Shown here: positions 21,767 to 32,473 of the stretch, piece after piece
How positions within the stretch are numbered: the stretch's first letter is position 1
How the letters are laid out: each line of letters starts with the position of its first letter
From: Phaseolus vulgaris
Lineage: Eukaryota; Streptophyta; Magnoliopsida; Fabales; Fabaceae
Reading direction: 5' to 3'
Length of the DNA stretch: 64,000 nucleotides
Assembly: GCF_000499845.2 (NCBI RefSeq)
Contig: NC_023756.2
Coordinates: 33,231,406-33,295,405 of the forward strand
The notes under the pieces: model-generated
Told to the model about the DNA's origin: nothing
Databases searched by the model: none
What the model saw: the letters and a program-made list of their open reading frames with translations, nothing else
Translations under genes and position numbers: made by a program

Positions 21767-22645
21767 TTTAGAATTGAAAACAGGGGAGATATGTAATGGA
21801 CACCAACACCTATTAGACGCCTCAGAGCAGACTTTTTTTTTTTATTGAAAAGCAAACCAAGTAAACTCCCAGGAAAGAGAGGTGAGTCACAAGCGGACAA
21901 ACTTAAAAACCAAGTCTTTCCTAGCCAGAGTCTTCCCTGAATTGCTTTCAATTTATAAACTTAAAGAGTAGCAACTGAAGTGTCTACCCTAAATGAAAAT
22001 CCTATAAAAATAAAAACTAATGCAAATGCTACACTTAATGCTTTAAAAAAAAAATAGTTAGAGAGAAAAAAGAAAAAAAGAAAAAAAATATTATGTAAAA
22101 ATAAATAAAATATAGAAAATAAAAACAGTAAACAAAAACAAAAATAGAAATAAATAAAGATGACAAAACAAAACAAAAGAAATAACTAAAAACAGAAAAT
22201 ATATAAAATAAAGAAAAAATAAGATAAAGATAAAAGATATAAAGGAATAAAATAAAATAAAAAAAAATAAAGATAAAAGATATATGACATAAAATAAAAT
22301 CAAAACAAAATAAAGATAAAAGATATAAAGAAAGAAAATAAAACAAATCAAAACAAAATAAAGATAAAAGATATAAAGAAAGAAAATAAAACAAATCAAA
22401 ACAAAATAAAGATAAAAATATAAATAAAGAAAATAAAAACAAATCAAAATAAAATAAAATAACAGATATCCTAAATATTAGATTTTTTATTTTTTTTATT
22501 TTATTTTTCGTTTTTTTTATTGCTATAATAAATAAATAAAAACTAAAAGGAAGAAAATAAAGGTTAAATATGCAGAAAAAAAAATTGGGAAAAAAAAATT
22601 ATGCAGATAAGAAAGAAAAACCTGATAACCAAAATCAAATTGGAA
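21767..22645 (-). other. A-rich leader of the nested element
   Basis: Noncoding leader between PBS and gag. Positions 21866-21945 carry the motif shared with 2786-2870. Positions 22090-22470 are A-rich on the plus strand, with AAACAAAATAAAGATAAAAG units repeated about every 55 bp. The long Phe/Tyr-rich minus-strand ORFs across this part come from this composition. Confidence 0.6.
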
Positions 22646-22663
22646 TCCCCGGCAACGGCGCCA
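22646..22663 (-). promoter_or_regulatory. primer binding site, tRNA-Asp
   Basis: The plus strand reads TCCCCGGCAACGGCGCCA, identical to the 3' end expected of plant tRNA-Asp including CCA. It lies four bases from the LTR at 22668, which fixes the minus-strand orientation. Confidence 0.88.
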
Positions 22664-22667
22664 AATT

Positions 22668-23859
22668 TGATAGTTGTCGTTTTGTTGTCAAATTAATATG
22701 ATTCTAGCGTAGACTTGTCTAACACTAGAGAGATGATAGTATAATTCTGGACAAATGTCCCCAAGTCGTCTCCCAACGAATCCAATAGTAAAATCAGTTG
22801 ATCAGGGTTTAAAATCTATCTGCAAGCAATAAAAGTTAGCAATAACAATAAAGATGAAAAGGGGGTTTGAGATAGTTGTGCAAAAAATATAAAAGAAATT
22901 AAAATAGCAAATAAAAAACGGTTGATCCCAAGTTCTTCCACCATTGAATTCTTCACAGGTTCTCTAAAGATTAATCTTTTCTCAATCCTCCAACAGAGCT
23001 AAACCAGATTGAACATGCGCCGATCTGATTCAACTGAAACTCACTAGTAAAGCATGCGTCTACTAGTTTAATCAATACCCACTTTGTTCCATGCGTATAC
23101 TCCATGGGAATGCTTACCTCCTCTCCCTTGAATCATGCGCCCAAGAAATTAATTAGAACAATGCGAACTAACTAAGAAACCAAAGTTTAAGATAAGGAAG
23201 ACTCTCAATCATGCGTTCAAGTACAACCTCTCACAAAAACCAGTTTTCCAGGAGATTAGACAATAAAAACAACTGCTATAGAGAATTAACAATCGAAACT
23301 TTTATTGGAACAAAACCTCAGAACTCAATGGGGAATTACAAAAGAATCAACCAAAAAGGTTTAGCCTTCCATGCGGAGGCAAAACAAAAGAATTACTAAG
23401 AAGAAAATAAACTAAGAAAACCCTATGAAGCTCTCCCTTTTCTCCTTGATGCTTGTGTCCTTTTATAGGCTTTTCTGCTCCAAAGATCTTGGGAAAATAT
23501 TGCAGTTTAGATTTTGTAAACAGTTTTACTTTCCATAATTCTTTTTATTTTGCAGAAGATTTGCTTCCAATTCTGTTTCTGGAATCTTGTAGCTTTTATT
23601 TTCTCTTTCTTCTCCTCAGAATATTTTTTCTGTTTTGGTTCAAGAAGCAACTTGGACTTTTGCATATTTGGCCCATTCACAAAGGTAGATGCTTCCTCTG
23701 GATAATTTACTCTAAAAAGACAAAATTAACAATAATAATAGTTAAGGCCCAAATAAACCCAATTATAAGAATATTAATTAAAACAATGGATTTATTTATT
23801 ATTATAGTTCAATAATCTATGAATAAGGCTAGTGAGTGTGAATAAATATATGCTCATCA
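22668..23859 (-). repeat. middle LTR of the nested tandem element
   Basis: A 1192-bp LTR with the same ends as 17338-18529. It serves as the 5' LTR of the complete unit and as the 3' LTR of the truncated unit to its right, whose PPT adjoins it at 23860. Confidence 0.9.
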
Positions 23860-26326
23860 AATACCCCCACACTTATCCTTTTTGCACTCCTGGGCAAAAC
23901 ATTCTAAGGTTTAAAAATAAAAGAAAAACACAAATAGCAAATTCTAAGAATTCATAATGAAAGACATGATATAATTTCTAGAAATCAAGGAATCAAGAAA
24001 AATGTGAATGGAAATTCCTATATTTTAATATACAAGTAGGTAATTGAAATCAAAGGTTGAATCAAAATTGACAAAACTTCACTGGACACTCTCTTACTCT
24101 CAAGTGTTTAGGGTTTGTATTTACACTCAGCACCCATGCAGACAAACACTACCATATGCTTAGCAAGACTCTAATATTCACAACAACCGAAAAAAACATG
24201 CAATCAAAGATCAAGAGGACTTCATAAGGGATGTAATGAGGCTAAGGTAAAGGTAGGTAAAAGGGGAAAAGAGGCTTAAAACCATAGAAAAACAAAGGAG
24301 CAATGGTGGGTAGGTCTAAAAACAAGTGTAAGTATTTATGACAATTCAACTCCTCTTTTTATTTCAAGATATAATTTTTTTTTTCATATAATAGACAGTC
24401 AATCCAATGTATTAGAGGATTCACTCTTATTTTCTTTATTTTGCTTTGCTTTTCTTTTTCTTGTTGTATTCTTTTTTTTCTATCCATTTTTTTATATCCA
24501 TTTTTTTCTTTTTTTTAAAAAAAAAACCTGAAGAGGTAAACTATGAAAATGACATACACCCCCACACTTATTCAAAAACCTATTCCCAAATCATTTCAAA
24601 GCTCCTTTATCTTCTAAGGTAGGGACAAACATGGTTTTTCTGTTTTGAGGCTTGCAATGAGGGTTAAAAATAAGAAAAAGGCTATAGGCTCAAGGGGTTA
24701 ACAAATGGATTATTATCATAAAGGTAGGCTAGTATGGCTAGTGGGTTAATTTAAACAAAGAATGCCTCTATCATATCAATTCATGCACGTAAATCACAAT
24801 TGTAAAACAAAGAATCAAGCTAAGTTCTAGAGTATAAGCAAACATGAGTAAAAACACACTAAAAAGAGTATTAAATGATATATCAATTAAGGCTCAAAAC
24901 TCACTAGGGACATTCTATCAAAAGATTCAACCCAAAATTTCTCATAACCAACTTATTTATCAATTTTTAGGAAAATCCAAACGAAAAATATCAAGAAACC
25001 AAGATTTTCAAGAATTATAAAACATGTCAGCCATTAGACAATCCTAAAAAGCTTATTTATTTTAACAGAAGCAAAAAGAAATTCAAATAAATAAAAGAAA
25101 AACAAAAAACACAAAAACAAATCAACAAAAGATAAATCCTAAACTATCATTCTCCTCCCCCACACTTAAATCATACATTGTCTTCAATGTAAAATCAATA
25201 AATAAATGTGTATAATAAAAGTGAGAGAAGAAGTACTCCCTCATTCAGCTTGAGGGAAGTGGCAGTCGCAGCTGTTTCAACCATCCCCTCTACAGTATAA
25301 GCCAAGACTCTTCATCCACAATGGTGTAGAAACATTATTAGCTGGAGCATCTAACCAAAGCATGCAGTACCTTGGTAAACTATGTAACAAAAATATTATG
25401 ATGAAGAAGCCTTGAAATAGTGGATGGAACTGGGGTAGGTCTGGAGGGCGTGTGAAATGGTACAGTTTCTTCCATGAATGGATGGTGGTACTTTTTAGAG
25501 TATATATGGAAGACAAAAATTTATTCATCATAGGCGATCTGATATGGTTAGCTGTTTGGGGATCGTCTAAGGATGGTGGTCTAAGGCTAGACAGTCTAGC
25601 TAGAGTAGACGGTCTAGTTGGGGTGGGAGATGGAATGAAATGTAAGTTAGGAGGTGGTGGTGGGCTGGTAAAGGCTGCTTTCAAACGTTCCAATTATGGT
25701 AGAAGGTGTAGCCAGTGGAGATGATGGAATGAGTGATATGGGCTTCACCTTAAATAGTGGAGGTTGTATTCTTTGAAGCTTTAAGGATGGAAGAATAATA
25801 TAATCTTCTTCTCCACTAGCAGTGTCTACTTGAAGGATGGGTAACATCTGCTCTTCCTCTTCTTGTATTACCTCCAAAACTATGTCAGAACCATCTGCTA
25901 GTGCACAATCTTTTTTAGTAGATTCAGCAAGTATAGCAACATCAACAACTTCTCTATCAAGACCTGCATCACAAGAGTTAGTGCATTCTATCTCAACATC
26001 TGTACATTTAATTGGATTGGAGAAGTTAAAATCTCCTAAAAACTCAAACACATTTTCATCCTCAGTGTTTATGTGATGCACTAAATGATCTTCAAATGTC
26101 ACAACTTTTAATTCCTCATGATTTAGCAATGATTTCTCCTCCATCAGTAGAGGTTGGACAATAGCATTCAATGGTGTAGCAATCTTAGGTTCAGCCATCT
26201 CAGCTTCATGCAAATCATTCGGATTAACTTTAAAAATTGTTGATATGCCCCACTTCTTTTCAAGAGTGTCTATGGCAGAGGTAGGTGCTTCAAGGTTAGA
26301 CATTCCATCAGTGCCTGGATCAAGAG
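23860..26326 (-). pseudogene. truncated second internal region with gag-like ORF
   Basis: This is a near-identical copy of 18530-20995. It includes the hypothetical ORF (25277-25693) and the C-terminal 218 codons of the gag-like ORF (25647-26303, continuing to the break). A single coding difference seen is DDII versus DYII. Similarity stops at about 26326 inside gag, where Tat RT sequence resumes with only one or two bases of shared sequence. The gag N-terminus, leader, PBS and any outer LTR are missing. Confidence 0.85.
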
Positions 26327-26733
26327 TAAGAGTCCTTCGGGCAGGCCTTGTTCAAGTCTGTAAAGTCAACGCACATCCGCCATTTTCCGCTGCTCTTCTT
26401 GACCAGGACAACGTTAGCGAGCCATTTTGGATATTGGATTTCCCTGATGTGGCCCGCTGCAATTAGTTTCCGCGTCTCTTCTTTGATCGCCTGTCTCTTC
26501 TCCTCATTGAATTTTCTTCTTCTTTGGCGGATGGGCCTGACTTGGGGGTCCATTGCCAAACGATGGCACAAGAAATCGAGGTCGATCCCCGGCATATCTG
26601 AAGCAGCCCACACAAACGCATCCAAGTGTCTACTTATTACCTCGGCGATCTGGTCTTGCGTCTTGCTATCCAGGGTTCTTCCCAACTTAAACACCTTCCC
26701 GCTGATCTCCTTCTCGAGCCATTCCTCCACTGG
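26327..26733 (-). pseudogene. Tat pol N-terminal part (start of reverse transcriptase)
   Basis: The minus-strand frame directly follows the TAG that ends gag-pro. It contains the RT entry region: HLDAFVWAASDMPGI, IRQRRRKFNEEKRQ, AGHIREIQYPKWLANVVLV, GKWRMCVDFTDLNKACPKDSY. It then breaks at the nested element. These are RT fingers-domain motifs. The continuation with the YVDD box is at 17337, and the palm segment between them is absent. The first ATG of this frame is at 26730, but translation as part of one polyprotein by stop-codon bypass is as likely as a separate start. Confidence 0.85.
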
Positions 26734-28824
26734 CTAAGGTTTCCTCTCGCTGGCAATCAGCGCCCTCGCGATACCGGTTTCTCTGGCGGCCTCCGAGCAG
26801 TTTCTCTCCGACCTCGCCTCTCCATTCCCCATCGGCACATCGCCCTCGGTGACCACCTCTACCACCGCATCCGAAGCTCGCCGGGGTTCGCGCTCCGGCT
26901 CCACGCCAGGCGGGGGCGTTGTGGTTACGTGGCACATAGACCTCTTGTTCTTGAGGCTGTTTTCGTAACACTTCTTCGCCTCCTTCTGGTCGGAGCAAAT
27001 AGTGATGATCATACCCTCCATAGACGGCAGCTTGACCTTCATGTGCCTTGTCGAAGGCACAACTCCTGTTCTGTTGAGCGTTGGCCTCCCCAGCAGTATG
27101 TTGTACGCTGACGAGGCGTTTACAACAAGGTACCTGACCTTCTCCGTTCGTGAGGCCAAGCCGTCAGTGAAGGTCGTCCTCAGCTCGATATACCCCCTCA
27201 CCTCCACTTGGTCGCCGACAAAACCGTACAAGTAGCCCCCATATGGTCTTAGCTGATCAGGGGACAGTTGCAACTTCTCAAAGGTTGGCCAAAACATCAC
27301 ATCTGCTGAGCTTCCTTGGTCGACCAGCACCCGGTGGACGGTCCTTCCCGCCGTGACAAGCGAGATCACAATGGGGTCGTTGTCGTGAGGCACCACGTCC
27401 CTGCGGTCCCCCTTGGTGAACGTGATGTCCACGTCGGGCGAGTAATCCTCAAAGACTTCTACTGACATTATCGACCTCGCGTACCTCTTTCGTTGCGACG
27501 CTGTGCACCCCCCGCCGGAGAATCCGCCAGCTATGGTGTGGATCTCGCCGTGAATAGGCACCTCGTGCTGTTGCCCTCCGCTGCTCGCCGGTTGAGACCC
27601 TGATGCTTGGTCCGCTTGCTTCTCTAGCAAGTAATCCTTCAGGAAACCACATTTGACCAGCTCGGCAAGCTGGTGCCCCAGAGCCAAACACGAATTGATA
27701 GAGTGGCCAAAACTCTTGTGGAACTCGCACCATGCGTCTGGTTTTGGCCCCAAAATCTTCTCCGCCGTTTTCTCAGGCACTTTGAGCCTTGCAGCTATGT
27801 TTGGGATGGCGATCAAATCAGCCAAACCCATCACAAACTCATGCCTCGGGGGGCAATTACTCTCCCTGGGGCGCCCTGGTCCTTTGCTCTTATTTTTCTT
27901 AGGGTCGTAAGGATGACGCGTCCTTTGATCCCTCTTTCCCGCCGCCGCCTCCATTACCCTCTGAGGCTGTACCCTTGCTTGGGTGCGCGGTTTAGCTGGG
28001 ACCACATTCCCTCTCTTCTCGGTGACCTCGCTCTCGGCGGCGATGTGAGCCACAGCACGTCGCCGGATTTCGGCGAACGTGACGGGGTGGCTCCTGATGA
28101 GCGACTCACTAAAAGGCCCAGGCAACACGCCCTTTTTGAAGGCGTGCACGAACATCTCTTCGTCCTTTCCTGGCAAACGGACTATCCGAGCTCCGAATCT
28201 GTTCAGGAAATCCTTCAAGGACTCCCCTTGGCACTGCCTTATATCAAACAAGTCGTAAGACACCAAAGGTGGCACCTTGTTCACTATGTACTGCTCAACA
28301 AACATCTTGGAAAACTGTTGGAACGTGGTAATGTGGCCAGTGGGTATACTGACGAACCAGTCCAACGCCGTTCCGCTCAAAGTGCTCATGAACACCTTAC
28401 AATACACCGCGTCTGAGCCCCCTGAGAGCATCATCTGACTATGAAACGCCGTGAGATGGGCTTCAGGGTCCTCCACCCCAGTGAAAGACGCTTTCACCGC
28501 TACAGTGTTAGCCGGGACTACCGAGTCCATGATCTCTTGGGAAAATGGCATACGAAAGCTGCGTGGTGGGGATGGGGGTGCGGATCTGTCCCCTGCCGCA
28601 CACTCCTCCTGCTCCTGAAGGGCTTTGCGCAGCTCTTCGTTGATCCTATTGAGCTCTTCGTTCCTTGCTTGCGAGGCCACCAGCGCCTCGTGCATCCTTT
28701 CCTGCTCAGAACGCGATGCAGCCACGTTCTCCTGCAGCATCCTCATCATGTCCATCACTTGCGTCATGGACACAGCATCTTCGTCGGTTGATGGCGCAAC
28801 TGAACTGGAGCGCGTTGTCCTCAT
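26734..28824 (-). CDS. Tat gag-protease polyprotein
   Basis: A 696-codon intact frame starts 165 bp after the 5' LTR. The N-terminal 80 residues are helical, with Gln/Glu/Arg heptads (SQEQERMHEALVASQ-like coiled coil). The gag core is seen at about residues 100-260 (FTGVEDPEAHLTAF, GTALDWFVSIPTGHI, GESLKDFLNRFGARIV, PGPFSESLIRSHP). A CEFHKSFGHSINSC motif near 375 resembles a zinc knuckle. The aspartic protease follows, with HRVLVDQGSSADVMFW as the active site (D-Q-G) and YNILLGRPTLN as the flap/core. Gag packages the RNA; protease matures the polyproteins. The frame ends at a TAG at 26734-26736, and pol continues in the same frame, so readthrough or a recent nonsense change separates them. 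Confidence 0.9.
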   Translation of the reverse strand: MRTTRSSSVAPSTDEDAVSMTQVMDMMRMLQENVAASRSEQERMHEALVASQARNEELNRINEELRKALQEQEECAAGDRSAPPSPPRSFRMPFSQEIMDSVVPANTVAVKASFTGVEDPEAHLTAFHSQMMLSGGSDAVYCKVFMSTLSGTALDWFVSIPTGHITTFQQFSKMFVEQYIVNKVPPLVSYDLFDIRQCQGESLKDFLNRFGARIVRLPGKDEEMFVHAFKKGVLPGPFSESLIRSHPVTFAEIRRRAVAHIAAESEVTEKRGNVVPAKPRTQARVQPQRVMEAAAGKRDQRTRHPYDPKKNKSKGPGRPRESNCPPRHEFVMGLADLIAIPNIAARLKVPEKTAEKILGPKPDAWCEFHKSFGHSINSCLALGHQLAELVKCGFLKDYLLEKQADQASGSQPASSGGQQHEVPIHGEIHTIAGGFSGGGCTASQRKRYARSIMSVEVFEDYSPDVDITFTKGDRRDVVPHDNDPIVISLVTAGRTVHRVLVDQGSSADVMFWPTFEKLQLSPDQLRPYGGYLYGFVGDQVEVRGYIELRTTFTDGLASRTEKVRYLVVNASSAYNILLGRPTLNRTGVVPSTRHMKVKLPSMEGMIITICSDQKEAKKCYENSLKNKRSMCHVTTTPPPGVEPEREPRRASDAVVEVVTEGDVPMGNGEARSERNCSEAARETGIARALIASERKP

Positions 28825-28968
28825 CCTTCCTCAGCAAACTCAGCAGCTCAAAGAACTCCAAACAAACGGTGAAAACTCTAGGAGTCGACTGCGATAGCGA
28901 GCAGTCGAACAGAAAACACTCGAAGCACCACCAACACAAACTATGGTTGGGAATCACCTTTTATACGT

Positions 28969-28986
28969 GCCCCACGGTGGGCGCCA
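28969..28986 (-). promoter_or_regulatory. primer binding site, tRNA-Lys
   Basis: The plus strand reads GCCCCACGGTGGGCGCCA, matching the 3' end of plant tRNA-Lys(CUU) plus CCA. It lies two bases from the 5' LTR at 28989. Confidence 0.85.
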
Positions 28987-28988
28987 AA

Positions 28989-30063
28989 TGATCCTGCCGA
29001 CAACTCGAGCGTGGAGGAATTGCCTTGTCGCTTGCTTGACCCGCCTCTGGCAACTGTGCTATCTGCAAGAACACTCTTAGAACATCCTCCTTGGGAACTC
29101 TGAACGCAACCTGCAAACACACAGACAGCGCCTCTAGCGGCCGTTTGCACTCCGACGCTCAAGTTAGATCACAGAATCACTAGAAAAAATAATGTGTGTA
29201 AAAACAGTGTGTCTGTATTTCTCTCTGATTCCCTTTTTATCTTCCTCTGTGTCTGTGCCTAACAGAATTCTGCTACGCTGTTCTCTGCGTGTGTCAGAAT
29301 TCTGTTATGCTTTTGTACGAAAACGTATCACAGTCAGGGTCGTGGGTGTTTGGGTTTTCTGTCTGTTCCTTTCACGACACGGAGTGCACCTTTATCTGGG
29401 CCGCGCCCCTCTCAGACAGTGACACGTGGAGGCATGCAACTCACATCTAACCGTGCACGTGCCACCACCTGAAGGGCTCTAGCGCATCTCTTTGTGCGCC
29501 TAAGTTATTCCCTTGTGGAGTAACTTAGCGCGTTTCTTCCATCTGGGTGAAATCGCACATTCCCAGGAGAACGCCAGGTGTGGCTGGACTAGGCACACTC
29601 ACCAAGCATTGCTCTCTGCATACACGATTTCCCCTTCACGATGCCATGCACGTAATGGGTTGAGAGAGTAACCAATCACTGACCGGTTTACTGACTCCCT
29701 CAGGCCACTCTCGTGCACGACTATACCGACGAGGAGCTCTTCTTTCTCTGAGGTATGATCATGCGAGGTCCATGCGTAACGCTCTCGCTGGGAATCTCAG
29801 TCCCAGTTTAACTGCGTGAAACACGAAACCCCGATGACCATGCACCCGATGACTGATCGGTGCTCTATTGCTTCCCGCGTTCTCTCCCGGGTGTTTATCT
29901 TGGAACTGATCTATCGGTGGCCACTCGGTTACTGACCACCGATCTCCACACCGGGGGATCTCCTCCATGATTACTCTGCCACCTGATCCACGTGTCCCCC
30001 AGTGAGTGGTCCATGTGGTCATCTGCTGCTGACGTCATCGACTACCGATGACCGATCGGATCA
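28989..30063 (-). repeat. 5' LTR of the Tat element
   Basis: A 1075-bp copy of 8791-9865 with about 20-25 substitutions by eye and no length difference. It is flanked on the right by the CTGAT duplication at 30064-30068. Confidence 0.92.
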
Positions 30064-30068
30064 CTGAT
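30064..30068. repeat. target-site duplication CTGAT, right copy
   Basis: Matches 8786-8790. Confidence 0.9.
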
Positions 30069-30448
30069 CATATATAATACAGCATACCTAAGAGGTTGGT
30101 GTAAAACATTCCTATTCCTACAAAGCCATTGCATCTTCCAAAATCGTGCATTACAGAATAAAAATCCCCTAGGTCTTCATTTGTTTGTAGAAAAATCCAA
30201 ACAAAAACTAAGAACCCTCTCATTCGCACAATGCATGATGATCAACACATTCTTTAGAGAATACACATGTGCCACAACTTGTGCTTTTCTAGGAATTATA
30301 AGATCTGTGACATTTGGGGTATACAGAGAAATTTGGCCATGCTTCATTTTGATTTCAACATCTCTGGTGTAAGAGTCGTTCCTTTGTTGAAATGTATCAT
30401 TGAGGATGAATGGTGAACGAATCCAAAATATAAGTAGTATTCTCCAAT

Positions 30449-31370
30449 CTAAAGGAAGTAAGTGAGTTGTTGTTTCTTCCTTGAACCTCCTTTGCTTCAA
30501 CTCATTCATTACGGATCCTTCTGATGCAAAACTTGCAGCCACCTGTGTTTAGTCAGATATTTGTAAGTTCATGTATATGGAAAATTATATTCTACATGAT
30601 ATAACACAGTTTTCTTCTTCCACTTCTGTGACATTGTTAGTATTATATCCTTAGTTACATGTACAAGTTACTATTTTAAGTCTTAAAAATGGATTACATG
30701 ACCATGTAGTGCTAGATATCTATCATCATATTCAATTGAACCACCGTTTTGAAATGCTAGATTTTACAAATCCAATTTTAAACACTGCATGTAGTGTTGT
30801 ATAGATTCCCATGTCTAGTACTCTCTCAAGCCATTTGAGTGAAAAAAATTGAGTTCACCATACCTGACTCTTAGCCTGCTTCATGTCTTCCATATTCAAA
30901 GGCCTGAGGGTAATTTCTTGGTCTTCCTTATCTTTATTGTTTGAAGCATCTTCAGAGTTTTGGCCTTCAGCATCTTCAGAGTTCACAGACAATAACATCA
31001 ACAGATTTTAACCAAAAGGAAAACCAAAACAGTAATCACTACCAAAACTCACCTTAAGATCACTTCCAGTATATCCTTCTGTCATGGTTGCCATCTCTTT
31101 GAAGTCTAAGTTTTCATGTTTTTCTTTAGCTAGAAGAGTCTTTAAGATCATTTCCCTGTTCTCAGCAGATGGAAGACCAACCAGGACCCTGCTCAATGAC
31201 ACAAACGTTATCGATATTGCATTCAAAAAATACAAAACCAACACTAATTGAACTGAAAATCAAAGAATATTGATATTGCACAATAAGGCAAAAGGGGGTC
31301 CTACATGCGGCTCAAACCGTCTCATGATAGCTTCATCTAGGTCCAAAATTTGCTCATTGTTTTCCCTTAC
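30449..31370 (-). pseudogene. AAA-type ATPase, broken 3' end
   Basis: Exon-like blocks on the minus strand correspond to the C-terminal third of a plant AAA ATPase of the spastin/katanin-like (DAA1) group. The first is DLDEAIMRRFE near 31310-31345. The second is VGLPSAENREMILKTLLAKE to EGYTGSDLK at 31053-31188. The third is SEDASNNKDKEDQEITLRP to QAKSQ at about 30864-30985, with a good GTATGG donor. The last is VAASFASEGSVMNELKQ at 30449-30542, with a CACAG acceptor. The exon expected after GSDLK is deleted, so an intron runs directly into the next exon. In the last exon about 20 bp are missing, which shifts the frame before the terminal SRKKQQLTYFL. It is a pseudogene or a scrambled fragment. 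The exact family member cannot be fixed. Confidence 0.78.
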
Positions 31371-32107
31371 CAGAGACCCAAAAAGCAATATACGTCTACA
31401 CGAAGCAAATTCTTTCTCTACCTCGGTACTTCTCTTGCACTTTCATATATTTTTTAATTCTAATAATATCTTTCACTTGAACCATAAATTGAAATTAAAA
31501 AATTCTATTCTAAATTAATTTTTTTTTAATAAAAATATATATAAATAAAAAGACACTGAAAGCAAATAAAGTTTCCTGTAAATAAAAAATAAAGTTAGTA
31601 TATCAGCGTTTAAATTGATTATTTTTTTATTTTGAAAGATTTATTTGATGTTGTTTATTTTTAAATGCTAAGAAAATCTAAATAAGAGTATTAAGATATT
31701 TGAGCTAATTTATGTCATAAAAATATAAGTTAACAATGATTACATTATTTCTCTTTGAATAATGAAAAAATTAAATCAAATAAAACAAAAATATATTTAA
31801 GAAATATGTTTACTTTTATTATTGATTTGAGGGAAAAAAAACTATTTTATTTATATATTTTTAGTCATTCTTCCGGAATCCACAAAACTCAGAAAAAAAT
31901 AGCAAGGTGAAAAAATGGAGTACAAAACTAAAAAAAAAATATTTTTGCCTTAGGGAACGTCGAGTACAATTAATCTTCTTTTCAACTCTTATACGCTCAA
32001 ATGATAGAACTACTATTTCAAGCACTGCAGTCAGAGAAAAATGAAATTGTTGCGGCGGAAAATGAGGTATGCGGTTGGAATGGAGGATGGGGTACAAGAG
32101 TGCAATT
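31371..32107. other. AT-rich intergenic DNA
   Basis: I see no gene or repeat boundary here. Confidence 0.45.
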
Positions 32108-32240
32108 GAAGTTATTTAAAAAGGTAAGATTATGCTTTAGTTAGAGTTATTTAAATTTTTTAAAAAGGTTAAAACTGACTTTTCACAATTAATATGGAGG
32201 TGTGTAAGAAAGAATGAAAGTGGAGGGAAAATTTGCCCTA
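32108..32240. repeat. dispersed direct repeat, copy 1
   Basis: A block containing CACAATTAATATGGAGGTGT, preceded by TTATGCTT(T/C)AGTTA, recurs at 35010-35130 with about 85-90% identity by eye. The two copies bracket the plus-strand Tat fragment. Confidence 0.7.
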
Positions 32241-32473
32241 CACGGCTTTAGAAGCCCATCTTTAATTAGGGCATACTTTTAAGGGGAAGCATTACTGATG
32301 TGAGTTGATTTTAAGATTGCACACTTTTATGGTGAAACTTTGTTTATGAGTTTTTGTTTTAGGTAGAATATGGTGAGAAATTCAAAGAAGATTGGACAAG
32401 AACTTAACCAAGTGGTTAAGTGTGAAAGTTCACTTCTAGAGGACAAAGAGAAAAACACAAGTATGGTAATTAT

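Larger units (their letters stand above)
17338..26326 (-). mobile_element. tandem non-autonomous LTR element nested in the Tat RT
   Basis: On the minus strand the order is partial internal region (26326-23860), LTR (23859-22668), PBS, complete internal region (22667-18530), LTR (18529-17338). One complete 6.5-kb element and a truncated second internal region therefore share the middle LTR. The two homologous halves are about 99.7% identical. It encodes a gag-like Gln-rich protein but no protease, RT or integrase. The left end abuts Tat RT cleanly with a TG...CA end. The right end has no LTR and no target duplication, so a deletion or recombination has removed it. Confidence 0.88.
8791..30063 (-). 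mobile_element. complete Tat-lineage Ty3/gypsy retrotransposon with a nested insertion
   Basis: Two 1075-bp LTRs, a perfect 5-bp target duplication, a tRNA-Lys primer site and the domain order gag, protease, RT, RNase H, archaeal-type RNase H and integrase define the element. The extra RNase H and the opposite-strand ORF before the 3' LTR are hallmarks of the Tat group. The span is 21.3 kb, of which about 9.0 kb is the nested element. The LTRs differ at about 20-25 positions by eye, roughly 2%, so the insertion is moderately old. RT is split by the nested element and pol carries in-frame stops, so this copy is probably not autonomous now. Confidence 0.93.

Noticed and set aside
21961..22447. 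Long Phe/Tyr/Leu-rich minus-strand ORFs that look like membrane proteins
   Set aside because: They are the complement of an A-rich repetitive leader (AAAATAAAG units); no start context or conserved domain.
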